This document shows positions 31,992 through 40,091 of a stretch of 64,000 nucleotides of DNA, piece by piece. The notes under the pieces were generated by a model. The model was given only the letters and a program-made list of their open reading frames with translations, did not search any database and was not told the DNA's origin. Numbering within the stretch: the stretch's first letter is position 1; each line of letters starts with the position of its first letter. Position numbers and translations under genes: made by a program. This stretch comes from Scatosoma sp048465415 (GTDB taxonomy: Bacteria; Bacillota; Clostridia; Christensenellales; Borkfalkiaceae). The stretch spans positions 124,001 through 188,000 of the forward strand of contig DBFWLO010000023.1 in NCBI GenBank assembly GCA_048465415.1. The letters are read 5' to 3'.

Positions 31992-34446
31992 GAAAGAGCC
32001 CGAGAAAATCGAACCGACCGGCCAGACGTACGTCGAGCCGCTCGAAACCGTCCTTCATTCCTCGATGCTTCCCTATGCGGAATTCGTCATTCTCGACCGG
32101 GCTCTGCCCCGCGTGGAGGACGGACTCAAACCGGTGCAGAGAAGAATTCTCTACACGATGAACGAGATGGGCCTGACGCCCGATAAACCGCATAAGAAGA
32201 GCGCGCGAATCGTCGGCGACTGCATGGGCAAATACCACCCGCACGGCGACAGTTCCGTCTATGACGCGATGGTGCGTATGGCGCAGGATTTCAATATGGG
32301 CAAGACGCTCGTCAACGGCCACGGCAACTTCGGCAGCGTGGACGGCGATCCCGCGGCGGCCATGCGTTATACGGAAGCGCGGCTGGAACCGCTCGCCCTC
32401 GAACTCCTCAGAGACATCGATAAGGAGACGGTTCCCTTTTCGCTCAACTTCGACGACAGTTTGAAAGAACCGGATATTCTGCCTGGCAGATTCCCCAACC
32501 TCCTCGTCAACGGCTCTTCGGGGATCGCGGTGGGGCTGGCGACCAATATCCCTACCCACAACCTCGACGAAGTGATCTCGGGCGTCGTCGCCTATATCGA
32601 CAATCCCGCGATCTCTTTGGGCGAAATGATGAAATACATTCCCTCGCCCGATTTCCCGACAGGCGGTATCATCATCGCCAACGAGCTCATTCAGGCCTAT
32701 AAGACGGGGCGGGGCAAAATCACGCTCCGCGCCAAGATCACGGCGGAGGAAACGGAGAGCGGAAAGACGAACCTCATCATCACCGAGCTTCCCTATCAGG
32801 TCAATAAAGCGCAGCTTCTGAGAAAAATCGCGGAAATGCGCGAGGAAAAGAAAGAGGAACTAGCCGCCGTCGATTACGTGGCGGACGAATCCGACCGTAC
32901 GGGCATGCGTGCCGTCATTCGCGTCAAAAAGGACGCGGATATATCCTCGCTTCTCGCCTACCTCTATAAATATACCGATCTGGAAGTCACCTTTGGCATC
33001 AATATGGTGGTGATCGCGGACGGCAAGCCCCAGCAGCTCGGTCTGATGGAGATTATCCGTCATTACGTGAAATATCAGCAGCAGATCGTCCTCCGCCGCA
33101 CGCTGTTCGATCTTCATCAGGCGGAGCAGAGATGCCACATTCTGGAAGGCCTTATCATCGCGGTGCGCAACATCGACGAGGTCATCGCAATCATCAAAAA
33201 GTCGGAAAGCACCTCCGACGCCAGAAATAAGCTCATGGCGCGTTTCGAGCTTTCGGAAGTCCAGGCGCAGGCGATCCTCGATCTGCGTCTCGCGAGACTC
33301 ACCAAACTCGAAGTATTCAAGCTCGAAGAAGAACTCAAAGAACTGAAAAAGCTCATCAAAAAACTCACAGCGATTTCTAAAAGCGGCGAACTTCAACTGC
33401 AAGTGGTCAAGGAAGAGATCACCGAAATCAAAGAGAAGTACGCTTCTCCCCGGCGTTCGCGGCTCGTATTCAGCGCCGAAGAAGCGAACGAACTGCTCGC
33501 CCGTTCGAGCGAAAAGAAACCGGGCGAAAAATGTACCCTCGTTTATACGGCGGACGATAAATTCAAAGTATTGACGGGCAAACAGGCGGAAGCGCTCCGC
33601 AAACCGCTCGAAGGAAAATTCAAGCCGCAGCTGATCGCACTCTGTAAGCTGGAAACGGTGACCGACCGCTGCGTTTTCGCGTTTACCAATCTGGGAAATT
33701 GTCATAAACTGGACATTTATTCTCCCGACTACGCATGTAAACTCTCCGACGCGGGCGTTAGTCTCAAAGACCTTTCCAAAGACGCGGAAGAGAGCGAAAA
33801 GGTCGTGGCGCTGTTCGAGATCGGCGAAAGGTTCCCCGTCGGCAAACTCATGTTCTTCACACGTAAGGGCATGATCAAAAAGACGGAATGGAGCGAGTAC
33901 GACAACCAACGCAAAGACAGCTTTCTGGCCGTCAAGCTCGTGGAGGAGGACGAAGTGCTCGCGGTGGAGGAAGAGAGCGCGGAAGAGGATACGATCATCA
34001 TCGTCACCAAAGACGGCATTTGTCTCAACGCCAGAAAGGACGACGTGCCCACGCAGGGCAGGATCGCGGCGGGCGTGCGCGGCATCATGCTCCGCGAAGG
34101 CGACAAAGTCGTGTTCATATCCCAGATCAACGGCGAGGGCGAGATCATCATCGCCACGTCGGAGGGAAAATTCAAGAAAGTCATCTCCTCGCAGATCGAG
34201 CCGATGGGCAGGTATAAAAAGGGTTCGATGATCGTGGGGCTTCGCGACGGCGGCAGCGTCCTTTCGGCGAGCTACGTCACGAAGCCGTATCCGCTCGCGG
34301 TCGTGGAAAAGAACAACGCGGTGTCCGAGCTTTCGAGCGAGGAGATACCCATCGCCATGCAGAGCGCAAAGGCGAGAAAACTTCCCCGTTATGAAGAGGG
34401 AACAGTGATAAAAGTCCTGCCGTTGCCTTATAAAGCGGAAAGTTAA
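31978..34446 (+). CDS. parC: Type IIA DNA topoisomerase subunit A, ParC-like
   Basis: The 822-residue DNA-cleaving subunit. The winged-helix region has KYHPHGDSSVYDAMVRMAQ (quinolone-determining region with the usual Ser) and the catalytic tyrosine in AAMRYTEARL. The C-terminal beta-pinwheel (about residues 510-820) has blades such as PTQGRIAAGVRGIML and RYKKGSMIVGL, but no GyrA box (QRRGGRG), so it should not wrap DNA to supercoil; this favours decatenating topoisomerase IV. The start lies inside the end of parE. No terminator is visible before the spoIIID promoter. Confidence 0.9.
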   Translation: MAKSKKEPEKIEPTGQTYVEPLETVLHSSMLPYAEFVILDRALPRVEDGLKPVQRRILYTMNEMGLTPDKPHKKSARIVGDCMGKYHPHGDSSVYDAMVRMAQDFNMGKTLVNGHGNFGSVDGDPAAAMRYTEARLEPLALELLRDIDKETVPFSLNFDDSLKEPDILPGRFPNLLVNGSSGIAVGLATNIPTHNLDEVISGVVAYIDNPAISLGEMMKYIPSPDFPTGGIIIANELIQAYKTGRGKITLRAKITAEETESGKTNLIITELPYQVNKAQLLRKIAEMREEKKEELAAVDYVADESDRTGMRAVIRVKKDADISSLLAYLYKYTDLEVTFGINMVVIADGKPQQLGLMEIIRHYVKYQQQIVLRRTLFDLHQAEQRCHILEGLIIAVRNIDEVIAIIKKSESTSDARNKLMARFELSEVQAQAILDLRLARLTKLEVFKLEEELKELKKLIKKLTAISKSGELQLQVVKEEITEIKEKYASPRRSRLVFSAEEANELLARSSEKKPGEKCTLVYTADDKFKVLTGKQAEALRKPLEGKFKPQLIALCKLETVTDRCVFAFTNLGNCHKLDIYSPDYACKLSDAGVSLKDLSKDAEESEKVVALFEIGERFPVGKLMFFTRKGMIKKTEWSEYDNQRKDSFLAVKLVEEDEVLAVEEESAEEDTIIIVTKDGICLNARKDDVPTQGRIAAGVRGIMLREGDKVVFISQINGEGEIIIATSEGKFKKVISSQIEPMGRYKKGSMIVGLRDGGSVLSASYVTKPYPLAVVEKNNAVSELSSEEIPIAMQSAKARKLPRYEEGTVIKVLPLPYKAES

Positions 34447-34463
34447 GGAATTGTTAAAAACGG

Positions 34464-34492
34464 TCATAACCTTTCAAAATCCGACATAAATA
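34464..34492 (+). promoter_or_regulatory. Sigma-E-like promoter of spoIIID
   Basis: TCATAAC (34464-34470) and CATAAATA (34485-34492) at a 14-base spacing resemble the mother-cell sigma-E boxes (kmATATT and CATACAmT). No sigma-A promoter is visible before spoIIID. Confidence 0.5.
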
Positions 34493-34525
34493 TAAACCAT
34501 AAATGTATTTCGGAGGTCGAAAGGT

Positions 34526-34792
34526 TTGTGGGATTATATTGAGGAACGCGTGAGGAAAAGCGCGGAATATATCGTGACGACGGGCTGCACCGTACGCGCG
34601 TGTTCCGCGCATTTTAATATCAGCAAATCTACGGTTCATAAAGACGTTTCCGAACGTCTGAAAAACATCGATGCGGATCTGTACGAGCGGGCGAGAGCCG
34701 TTTCCGACAGGAACCTGAGCGAACGGCATATCCGCGGCGGCATCGCCACCAAACAGAAGTACCTCAAAAACGATCAGACCGAAGATGAATAA
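34526..34792 (+). CDS. spoIIID: Sporulation transcriptional regulator SpoIIID
   Basis: An 88-residue mother-cell regulator of endospore formation, active after engulfment begins. The sequence follows the family from end to end: DYIEERVRKSAEYIV, the helix-turn-helix ISKSTVHKDVSERL and the basic C-terminal RHIRGGIATKQKYLK, which also contacts DNA. The start is a TTG, nine bases after GGAGG; MWDYIEERV matches the family N-terminus, so no other start is needed. Its presence shows the organism has a sporulation programme. It follows parC by 79 bases but probably has its own sigma-E promoter. Confidence 0.97.
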   Translation: MWDYIEERVRKSAEYIVTTGCTVRACSAHFNISKSTVHKDVSERLKNIDADLYERARAVSDRNLSERHIRGGIATKQKYLKNDQTEDE

Positions 34793-34811
34793 AATACGAT
34801 CCCGATAAAGG

Positions 34812-34853
34812 AGCCGCAGCCGAAGAAAATCTTTCTTCCCTTGCGGCTTTTTT
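34812..34853 (+). terminator. Terminator after spoIIID
   Basis: AGCCGCA (34812-34818) pairs with TGCGGCT (34842-34848) around an inner GAAGAAA/TTTCTTC helix, then six T's. Confidence 0.88.
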
Positions 34854-34882
34854 CATAAAATTAAAATTTTCCCTCTCAACGC

Positions 34883-34911
34883 TTGAAATTTTTTTCCAAA
34901 TATGGTATGAT
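34883..34911 (+). promoter_or_regulatory. Promoter of the flavodiiron protein gene
   Basis: TTGAAA (34883-34888), 17-base spacer, TATGAT (34906-34911) with a TGG extended -10. Confidence 0.8.
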
Positions 34912-34963
34912 TACAGTCAATTAGGACAACCTCTCAATAAGGAGAGCAGAGAAGGAGCATACC

Positions 34964-36166
34964 ATGTATAATATCAGAAACGTAACGAAAGACGTAGTGT
35001 GGCTGGGCGGAGACGACAGACGGCTGGCGCTGTTTGAAAATATATTTCCTCTGCCGAAAGGCGTTTCCTATAACAGCTATCTTTTAAAGGACGAAAAGAC
35101 GGTCTTGTTCGATACGGCGGACGCCGCGATCTACGAGAAGTTTTTCGACAATCTCACGAAGGCGCTCGACGGCCGGCCGCTCGATTACGTCGTCGTCAAT
35201 CACATGGAGCCCGATCACTGCGCGCTTTTAAGGGACGTATTGCACCGTTATCCCGACGCGGCGGTCGTGGGCAACGCCAAGACGTTTACGATGATCGCGG
35301 GCTTTTTCGGCTTGGAAAACGCTAAGCGCGTCGTCGTCAAGGAGGGGGATTCTCTCTCCTGCGGCGCGCATACGCTCCGCTTCTATCTGGCGCCGATGGT
35401 GCACTGGCCGGAGGTCATGGTCACCTACGACGAGAAGGATAAAATCCTCTTTTCCGCCGATGCGTTCGGTTCCTTCCATTCCCTCGACGGCAACCTTTTC
35501 AACGACGAAGTGGATTTCGAACGCGACTGGCTGGACGAAGCGCGGCGGTATTATACCAACATCGTCGGCAAGTACGGCGTCATGGTGCAGACGGCGCTGA
35601 AAAAGCTCTGCGCGCTCGACATCGCTTATATCTGCCCGCTTCACGGCCTCGTCTGGCGCAATGATTTCGCGTATCTGCTCGATAAATACGATAAATGGAG
35701 CCGTTACGAAGCGGAATCGAACGGCGTTATCGTCATTTACGGCTCCCTGTACGGAAATACCGAAAACGCCGCGGAAATCCTCGCGACGAAACTTTCCGAG
35801 CAGGGCGTGAAGGACGTGCGCGTCTACGACGTTTCCAAGACGCACGTTTCCGAATTGATCGCGGAGATCTTCCGCGTTAAAAACGTCGTCCTTGCCTCCT
35901 CCACCTATAACGCGGAAGTATATGTTCCCATGAAAAACCTCATCGCGGATATGAGATCGCTGGCGGTGCAGAATAAAAATTTTGCCCTCATCGAGAACGG
36001 ATCGTGGGCGCCCGCGGCCAAAGCGCAGATGAAAGAAGAACTTTCCGCACTGAAAAACTGCACGTTCGAAGAGGTCTCGCTCACGATACGTTCCTCGCTT
36101 AAAGAAGAACAGCTCGAAGAATTGGAGGCTTTGGCGAAAAACCTGAAAGAAAAAACGAAAGACTGA
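34964..36166 (+). CDS. fprA: FprA-family flavodiiron protein
   Basis: A 400-residue cytoplasmic A-type flavoprotein that reduces oxygen to water (or nitric oxide to nitrous oxide), protecting anaerobes. The metallo-beta-lactamase domain (residues 1-250) carries the diiron ligands in HMEPDH, with further ligands in VHWPE, SADAFG and CPLHGLVW. The flavodoxin domain (about 255-395) binds FMN through GSLYGNTENAA. Length is normal and no rubredoxin domain is fused, so a separate electron donor is needed. Own promoter; tyrA follows 17 bases on. Confidence 0.96.
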   Translation: MYNIRNVTKDVVWLGGDDRRLALFENIFPLPKGVSYNSYLLKDEKTVLFDTADAAIYEKFFDNLTKALDGRPLDYVVVNHMEPDHCALLRDVLHRYPDAAVVGNAKTFTMIAGFFGLENAKRVVVKEGDSLSCGAHTLRFYLAPMVHWPEVMVTYDEKDKILFSADAFGSFHSLDGNLFNDEVDFERDWLDEARRYYTNIVGKYGVMVQTALKKLCALDIAYICPLHGLVWRNDFAYLLDKYDKWSRYEAESNGVIVIYGSLYGNTENAAEILATKLSEQGVKDVRVYDVSKTHVSELIAEIFRVKNVVLASSTYNAEVYVPMKNLIADMRSLAVQNKNFALIENGSWAPAAKAQMKEELSALKNCTFEEVSLTIRSSLKEEQLEELEALAKNLKEKTKD

Positions 36167-36183
36167 TCGACAACGGAGAAAAT

Positions 36184-37008
36184 ATGAAAAAGACAGCGGT
36201 CGTCGGCCTGGGGATCATCGGCGGATCCATTTGCCGGGCGCTCACCAAAGCCGGATATTACGTCGCGGGCAGCGATCTCGACGAGAAGGTGCGGGCGTAC
36301 GCGTTGGAAGAAGGATTTATCCGGGAAGAAGCAAAAAGCCTGACCGATTACGATACAGTCTTTCTCGCGGTACCGCCGCGCGCCGCCGTCGCGATCCTCG
36401 ATCGGGAAACTTTCCGTCCCGACGCGCTGGTCGCGGACATCTGCGGCGTCAAAGGGGCGATCGGGGAAGCGGTATACGCGAAAGAACGGAATTACCGCTA
36501 TATCGGTCTGCATCCTATGGCGGGCAAAGAAACGAGCGGGATTTCTTCCTCGTCGGCGGAGCTATTCGCTGGCGCGAATCTCCTCCTCGTTTCCGCGCCC
36601 GGCACGAAGCAGAGCGCCGTGACGGAGATTCTGGATTACGCGAAGGCGATGGGGTTCGGAAAAATCACTCCGTGTACGGCGGAGGAGCACGATAAAAAAA
36701 TAGCGCTGACTTCCCAGCTCGCGCATCTTGTCTCCAACGCCTATGTGAAAAGTCCGGAAGTGAAAAACTGCGAGGGCTTTACGGGCGGCAGTTTTCAGGA
36801 CATGACGCGGATCGCGGGCGTGGACGAGAAGATGTGGACGCAGCTTTACATGTTCAACCGGGCGAATATACTCGCGGAACTCGACGGTTTGATCGCACAT
36901 CTCGAAGCTTATCGGCGGGCGCTCTCCGAAGGCGACGAAAACGCGCTCTCCGAGGCGCTTTTGGAAGGAAGATTGTCTCGGGAATCGATAAAAAGAGAAA
37001 AACACTGA
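36184..37008 (+). CDS. tyrA: Prephenate dehydrogenase
   Basis: A 274-residue enzyme converting prephenate to 4-hydroxyphenylpyruvate in tyrosine synthesis. The N-terminal NAD(P) fold starts VVGLGIIGGSICRALTKAGY; GLHPMAGKETSGI is the prephenate-binding block, and LTSQLAHLVSNAY follows. There is no ACT domain or fused chorismate mutase, so feedback by tyrosine must use the catalytic domain or be absent. It is not beside other aromatic genes; it follows fprA closely and may be co-transcribed. RBS CGGAG. Confidence 0.95.
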   Translation: MKKTAVVGLGIIGGSICRALTKAGYYVAGSDLDEKVRAYALEEGFIREEAKSLTDYDTVFLAVPPRAAVAILDRETFRPDALVADICGVKGAIGEAVYAKERNYRYIGLHPMAGKETSGISSSSAELFAGANLLLVSAPGTKQSAVTEILDYAKAMGFGKITPCTAEEHDKKIALTSQLAHLVSNAYVKSPEVKNCEGFTGGSFQDMTRIAGVDEKMWTQLYMFNRANILAELDGLIAHLEAYRRALSEGDENALSEALLEGRLSRESIKREKH

Positions 37009-37048
37009 ATTTTCCATATTCTTTTCATAAAAAAACGGTATAATAGGA

Positions 37049-37077
37049 TTTACTTTTCACATAAACTTTGTTATAAT
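37049..37077 (+). promoter_or_regulatory. Promoter upstream of the DUF1934-like gene
   Basis: TTTACT (37049-37054), 17-base spacer, perfect TATAAT (37072-37077). Likely drives the DUF1934-like gene, the MBL hydrolase and rho. Confidence 0.65.
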
Positions 37078-37115
37078 ATAATCGGTATCAATAAAAATCG
37101 ACAGTTGTGAATGAG

Positions 37116-37514
37116 ATGCAACCGTGTTTACTGACAATCGTAACATCGACCGACGGCGAAGAGCGGGTATTTTCGCAGGGCGCGGAAATGGAGCTCGCTC
37201 CGTTGTCCGCCGTTTTGTGTTATAATCAGGAAGGCGGAAGCGTACGTCTTTGCCTGGAAAACGGAATGGTGACGGTAGAGCGGACGGGCGCCTATGTCCT
37301 TCGCCTTTGCCTCGCCGAAGGAAAAACGACGCGGGGCGTCCTCGGACTTCCCGGCATGGAAGGCGAGGTGGAGACAACGACCGGGTACGTCGGATATACG
37401 ATCCGGGAACGTTCATTGCTGCTGTCGATCAAATATACGCTGCGCTTTGACAGCGGAAGCCAGGAAATGAAAATACGGCTTGCCGCGCGGAGCAAAGGGA
37501 ATTCGGAGGAATAA
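37116..37514 (+). CDS. DUF1934-like (YwiB-type) beta-barrel protein
   Basis: A 132-residue protein with alternating beta strands: VTVERTGAYVLRLCL, a glycine-rich turn, then LLLSIKYTLRF and a final strand. This arrangement fits the calycin-like DUF1934 family, whose function is unknown; sequence identity looks low. Neither ATG 37116 nor the in-frame GTG at 37107 has a clear ribosome-binding site. I chose the ATG because MQPCLLTIVTST aligns with the expected first strand. Its stop shares a base with the next start. Confidence 0.6.
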   Translation: MQPCLLTIVTSTDGEERVFSQGAEMELAPLSAVLCYNQEGGSVRLCLENGMVTVERTGAYVLRLCLAEGKTTRGVLGLPGMEGEVETTTGYVGYTIRERSLLLSIKYTLRFDSGSQEMKIRLAARSKGNSEE

Positions 37515-38167
37515 TGAAAATCCAGTATTTGGGGCATTCCTGCTTCAAGCTAACCGAGAGTACGGGCACGACGATCATCACGGATCCTTACGGCAAGATC
37601 GGCTACGAGCTGCCGAAAGGACTTCGCGCCGACGCGGTTACGGTCAGTCACGGTCATTTCGATCACAACAACGTGAAGGCGATCGGCGGTCGCCCCCATA
37701 TTATCGACAAGGAGGGCTTTTACGAGCTGCCGGGCGTGGAAATCACGGGGATCAAGAGCTATCACGACAACGAGGGCGGCCGTCAGAGAGGAGAGAATAT
37801 CATTTATAAATTCCGAATGGACGGGCTTGAAGTCTGCCATTTGGGAGATTTGGGAGAAGAATGTTCCTCGGAACTTCTCGAAATGCTTCTGCCCGTCAAT
37901 ATACTGCTCATTCCCGTGGGCGGTACGTATACGATCGACGGCGAGCTTGCCAAGGAGTACGTGGACAGAATAATGCCGGAAATCGCGATCCCGATGCACT
38001 ATAAGACGCGGAGTCTTTCCTTAGACCTCGATAAGGCGGACGGGTTTCTCGACCTGTTCGACGACGAGGAAACGGAGCGCGTCAATAAGGATTGCGTAGA
38101 ATTTTCGAGAGAGGATCTGACAGAAGAAAAAACAAAAATAATTTTAATGGAGCGGACGAAATTTTAA
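37514..38167 (+). CDS. Metallo-beta-lactamase-fold hydrolase (UPF0173-like)
   Basis: A 217-residue MBL-fold protein. Visible metal-site elements are LGHSCF at the start, VSHGHFDHNN (family HxHxDH; here HGHFDH), a later HLGDLGE aspartate and IPMHYKT with the last histidine. UPF0173 proteins are broadly annotated as metal-dependent hydrolases of unknown substrate. RBS GGAGGA. The start overlaps the preceding stop by one base and its own stop overlaps the rho start, so the three genes form one unit. Confidence 0.9.
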   Translation: MKIQYLGHSCFKLTESTGTTIITDPYGKIGYELPKGLRADAVTVSHGHFDHNNVKAIGGRPHIIDKEGFYELPGVEITGIKSYHDNEGGRQRGENIIYKFRMDGLEVCHLGDLGEECSSELLEMLLPVNILLIPVGGTYTIDGELAKEYVDRIMPEIAIPMHYKTRSLSLDLDKADGFLDLFDDEETERVNKDCVEFSREDLTEEKTKIILMERTKF

Positions 38168-39669
38168 TGAACGAACGGGATTTGGAAAATTTAAAAGCGA
38201 CGTACACCGAATATCTTTCTACTTTGAGCATAGGCAGTCTGCGTTCGGTCGGTCGTCGGGAAGGCGTCACCAAGTCGACCTTAAAAAAGAAAAACGAACT
38301 GATCGGGGAAATCGTAGCGGTTTTGAGCGGAGAAGTTCCGCCTGCGGAAAGGACCAACCGCGGCGCCCCCGTCAAAGACGATTATATCGATCCGAAGATA
38401 CTTGCCAAATTGGAGGAGATCAGGTTTTCCTATCTCTCCGAATTGCCCGTAGAACGGACGGAAGAAAAGGTGCCCGTGTCTGCGGAGGAACAGAAACTCA
38501 ACGTACTCGACGTTTGCAGCCCCGATTACGATCCTCAGCAGCCCGCTTTTTACGAAACGGAAGTACACAGCGGACAGCTCGAAACGCTGAACGGCGTTTC
38601 CTGTCTGTTGCCCGTGAACTGCCGCGATACCGGGGCGGAACGGATCATCGTGACGGTTTCGCAGATCCGTGCCTACGATCTCCGGGAAGGCGACATCGTC
38701 GCCTGCCGTGCGGAGAAGCACCACGCCGCCTTCGTGGCGTCGGAGATACTTTCGATCAACGGTCTCGCCGTGGGCGGGGGCGCACGTTCCCGCTTCGAGG
38801 ATTGCGATGTCAGCTATCCCGGAGAAAAAATCCGCTTTTATCGCGGCGAAGGCGACTCGGATACGATGAAATATCTCGACTGGCTGATTCCCTTCGGGAA
38901 AGGTCAGCGCACCCTGCTGACTGCGTCGCCCAAAGCGGGAAAGACCGTTTTCCTCAAAGAGATCGCCGAGGCGATACTCAATTACCATTCCGAGATTCGG
39001 CTGCTGGTGCTTTTGACCGATCAATCGCCGGAAGTGGTCGGGGAATTTAAGAAGATCATGCCGAAGTCGGACTTTGTCTACACGACGTTCGACGACGACG
39101 CGCAAAAGCATGTCTTTGCGGCCGACTTCCTTCTCAAACGCGCCAAGCGCTTCGCGGAAACGGGCATGGACGTATTCGTGCTGGTCGACTCCCTCACCAA
39201 TTTGGCGCACGCCTATAACGAAACGGGAGCCGCCGCTGGCGGCAGAGCGCTCGGCTGCGGACTCGAAAGCAGAACGATTCACTATCTGCGCACCTTCTTC
39301 GGCGCGGCGAGACGTCTCGACGCGGGCGGTTCTTTGTCGATGTTTGCCGCGGCTTCCGTCGGCACGGGCAACCCTATGGACGAAATTCTCGCCAGCGAAT
39401 TGTTCGGTATGACCAACGCGGAAATTCAGCTTAGCGACGAATTGACGGCGAAGAGGATCTCTCCCGCGGTCAAATTGTCTCATTCTTTCACGAAGCGAAG
39501 CGATCTTCTGCTTTCGCAGGAAGAACTGGACGGGGAAACGTTTATCCGCACGCAATACCTTCCCCTGTTCGGAGACGAATCTCTCTATCGGCTCGTGGCC
39601 AAAGCGGCGACGCCCCGGGAACTCTATCAAGCCGCCGAAACGGCTGTGCGGGAAAAAATAGGAGAGTAA
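38167..39669 (+). CDS. rho: Transcription termination factor Rho, divergent, with altered catalytic residues
   Basis: A 500-residue Rho homologue. Residues ~10-55 form the SAP-like Rho_N helical domain, ~110-215 the RNA-binding OB fold, and from ~235 the RecA-type core. Walker A ASPKAGKT (K256, K259) and Walker B LVDSLT are intact. Several residues essential in E. coli Rho are replaced: catalytic Glu211 by Gln286 (DERPEE becomes DQSPEV), Arg212 by Ser287, Arg269 by Asn and Arg272 by His (DSLTNLAHAYN), and arginine-finger Arg366 by Lys443. Spacing around them is conserved, so this is not a frameshift. ATG 38167 overlaps the upstream stop. It may have weak or no ATP hydrolysis. Confidence 0.9.
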   Translation: MNERDLENLKATYTEYLSTLSIGSLRSVGRREGVTKSTLKKKNELIGEIVAVLSGEVPPAERTNRGAPVKDDYIDPKILAKLEEIRFSYLSELPVERTEEKVPVSAEEQKLNVLDVCSPDYDPQQPAFYETEVHSGQLETLNGVSCLLPVNCRDTGAERIIVTVSQIRAYDLREGDIVACRAEKHHAAFVASEILSINGLAVGGGARSRFEDCDVSYPGEKIRFYRGEGDSDTMKYLDWLIPFGKGQRTLLTASPKAGKTVFLKEIAEAILNYHSEIRLLVLLTDQSPEVVGEFKKIMPKSDFVYTTFDDDAQKHVFAADFLLKRAKRFAETGMDVFVLVDSLTNLAHAYNETGAAAGGRALGCGLESRTIHYLRTFFGAARRLDAGGSLSMFAAASVGTGNPMDEILASELFGMTNAEIQLSDELTAKRISPAVKLSHSFTKRSDLLLSQEELDGETFIRTQYLPLFGDESLYRLVAKAATPRELYQAAETAVREKIGE

Positions 39670-39695
39670 GAGACTGCTTTTGAGCAGGCGCGAAG

Positions 39696-39735
39696 AAAGG
39701 TCGGACGGTTTTCACCCTCCGGCCTTTTATTTTTT
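39696..39735 (+). terminator. Terminator after rho
   Basis: AAAGGTCGGA (39696-39705) pairs with TCCGGCCTTT (39718-39727) with one G-U pair, followed by a T-rich tract. Confidence 0.88.
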
Positions 39736-39922
39736 ACGAATGTCAAAAGAGAGGGACTCCTGTTTGGTAATTTCTTCCAAAACGCTGTTTTTAGGGACAC
39801 AAAAACAAGTAATATTCGATTTTTGAAACTCCCTCTTTCTCTTTTGCCACGCTTTTGCGCTTTTTGTCTTGAATCGGCCCCGCTTCCCCCTTCTCCGTGT
39901 CCGACGGCTATAAGTTTTTTGT
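39736..39922. other. Gene-free stretch with weak inverted repeat
   Basis: No credible ORF on either strand. AAAAGAGAGGGA near 39743 can pair imperfectly with TCCCTC...TCTTTT near 39830-39847, and CGCTTTTGCG with CTTTTT follows near 39855. A small RNA is possible, but no promoter is evident. Confidence 0.3.
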
Positions 39923-39971
39923 ATACAACATCTTGTGGTGAACTGCTTGACTTTACCACAAGATATGGTAT
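39923..39971. promoter_or_regulatory. Upstream pair of degenerate NrdR-like boxes
   Basis: ATACAACATCTTGTGG (39923-39938) and CCACAAGATATGGTAT (39956-39971) each match acaCwAtATaTwGtgt at 12 of 16 positions and start 33 bases apart. Together they form an inverted repeat (ATCTTGTGGT and ACCACAAGAT) that brackets the -35 box and touches the -10. Confidence 0.5.
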
Positions 39972-39974
39972 AAT
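39947..39974 (+). promoter_or_regulatory. Promoter of nrdD-nrdG
   Basis: TTGACT (39947-39952), 16-base spacer, TATAAT (39969-39974) preceded by TGG. Start of transcription is expected near 39981. Confidence 0.8.
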
Positions 39975-39994
39975 ATAAGGGCACCGATTCGAGG

Positions 39995-40010
39995 ATACTA
40001 TATATTGTGT
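39995..40010. promoter_or_regulatory. NrdR box 1
   Basis: ATACTATATATTGTGT matches the NrdR consensus at 15 of 16 positions. Confidence 0.85.
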
Positions 40011-40026
40011 TTTCAAGAGTAACAAG

Positions 40027-40042
40027 ACACAATATATAGTGT
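40027..40042. promoter_or_regulatory. NrdR box 2
   Basis: ACACAATATATAGTGT is a perfect match to the NrdR consensus, 32 bases (about three helical turns) from box 1, the usual paired spacing. Both lie downstream of the expected transcription start. Confidence 0.9.
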
Positions 40043-40091
40043 ATAACATAATAGTGTGGAATATAAAAACAGAAGGAGAGTGGGCAGGGTT

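Noticed and set aside
32860..34467. A 535-codon minus-strand frame opposite parC
   Set aside because: It is a shadow of parC codon bias with no start signal or recognisable domain.
38167..39669. Rho motif changes caused by a frameshift
   Set aside because: The frame is continuous, spacing between Walker A and the catalytic position is the same as in E. coli Rho, and flanking blocks on both sides remain recognisable.
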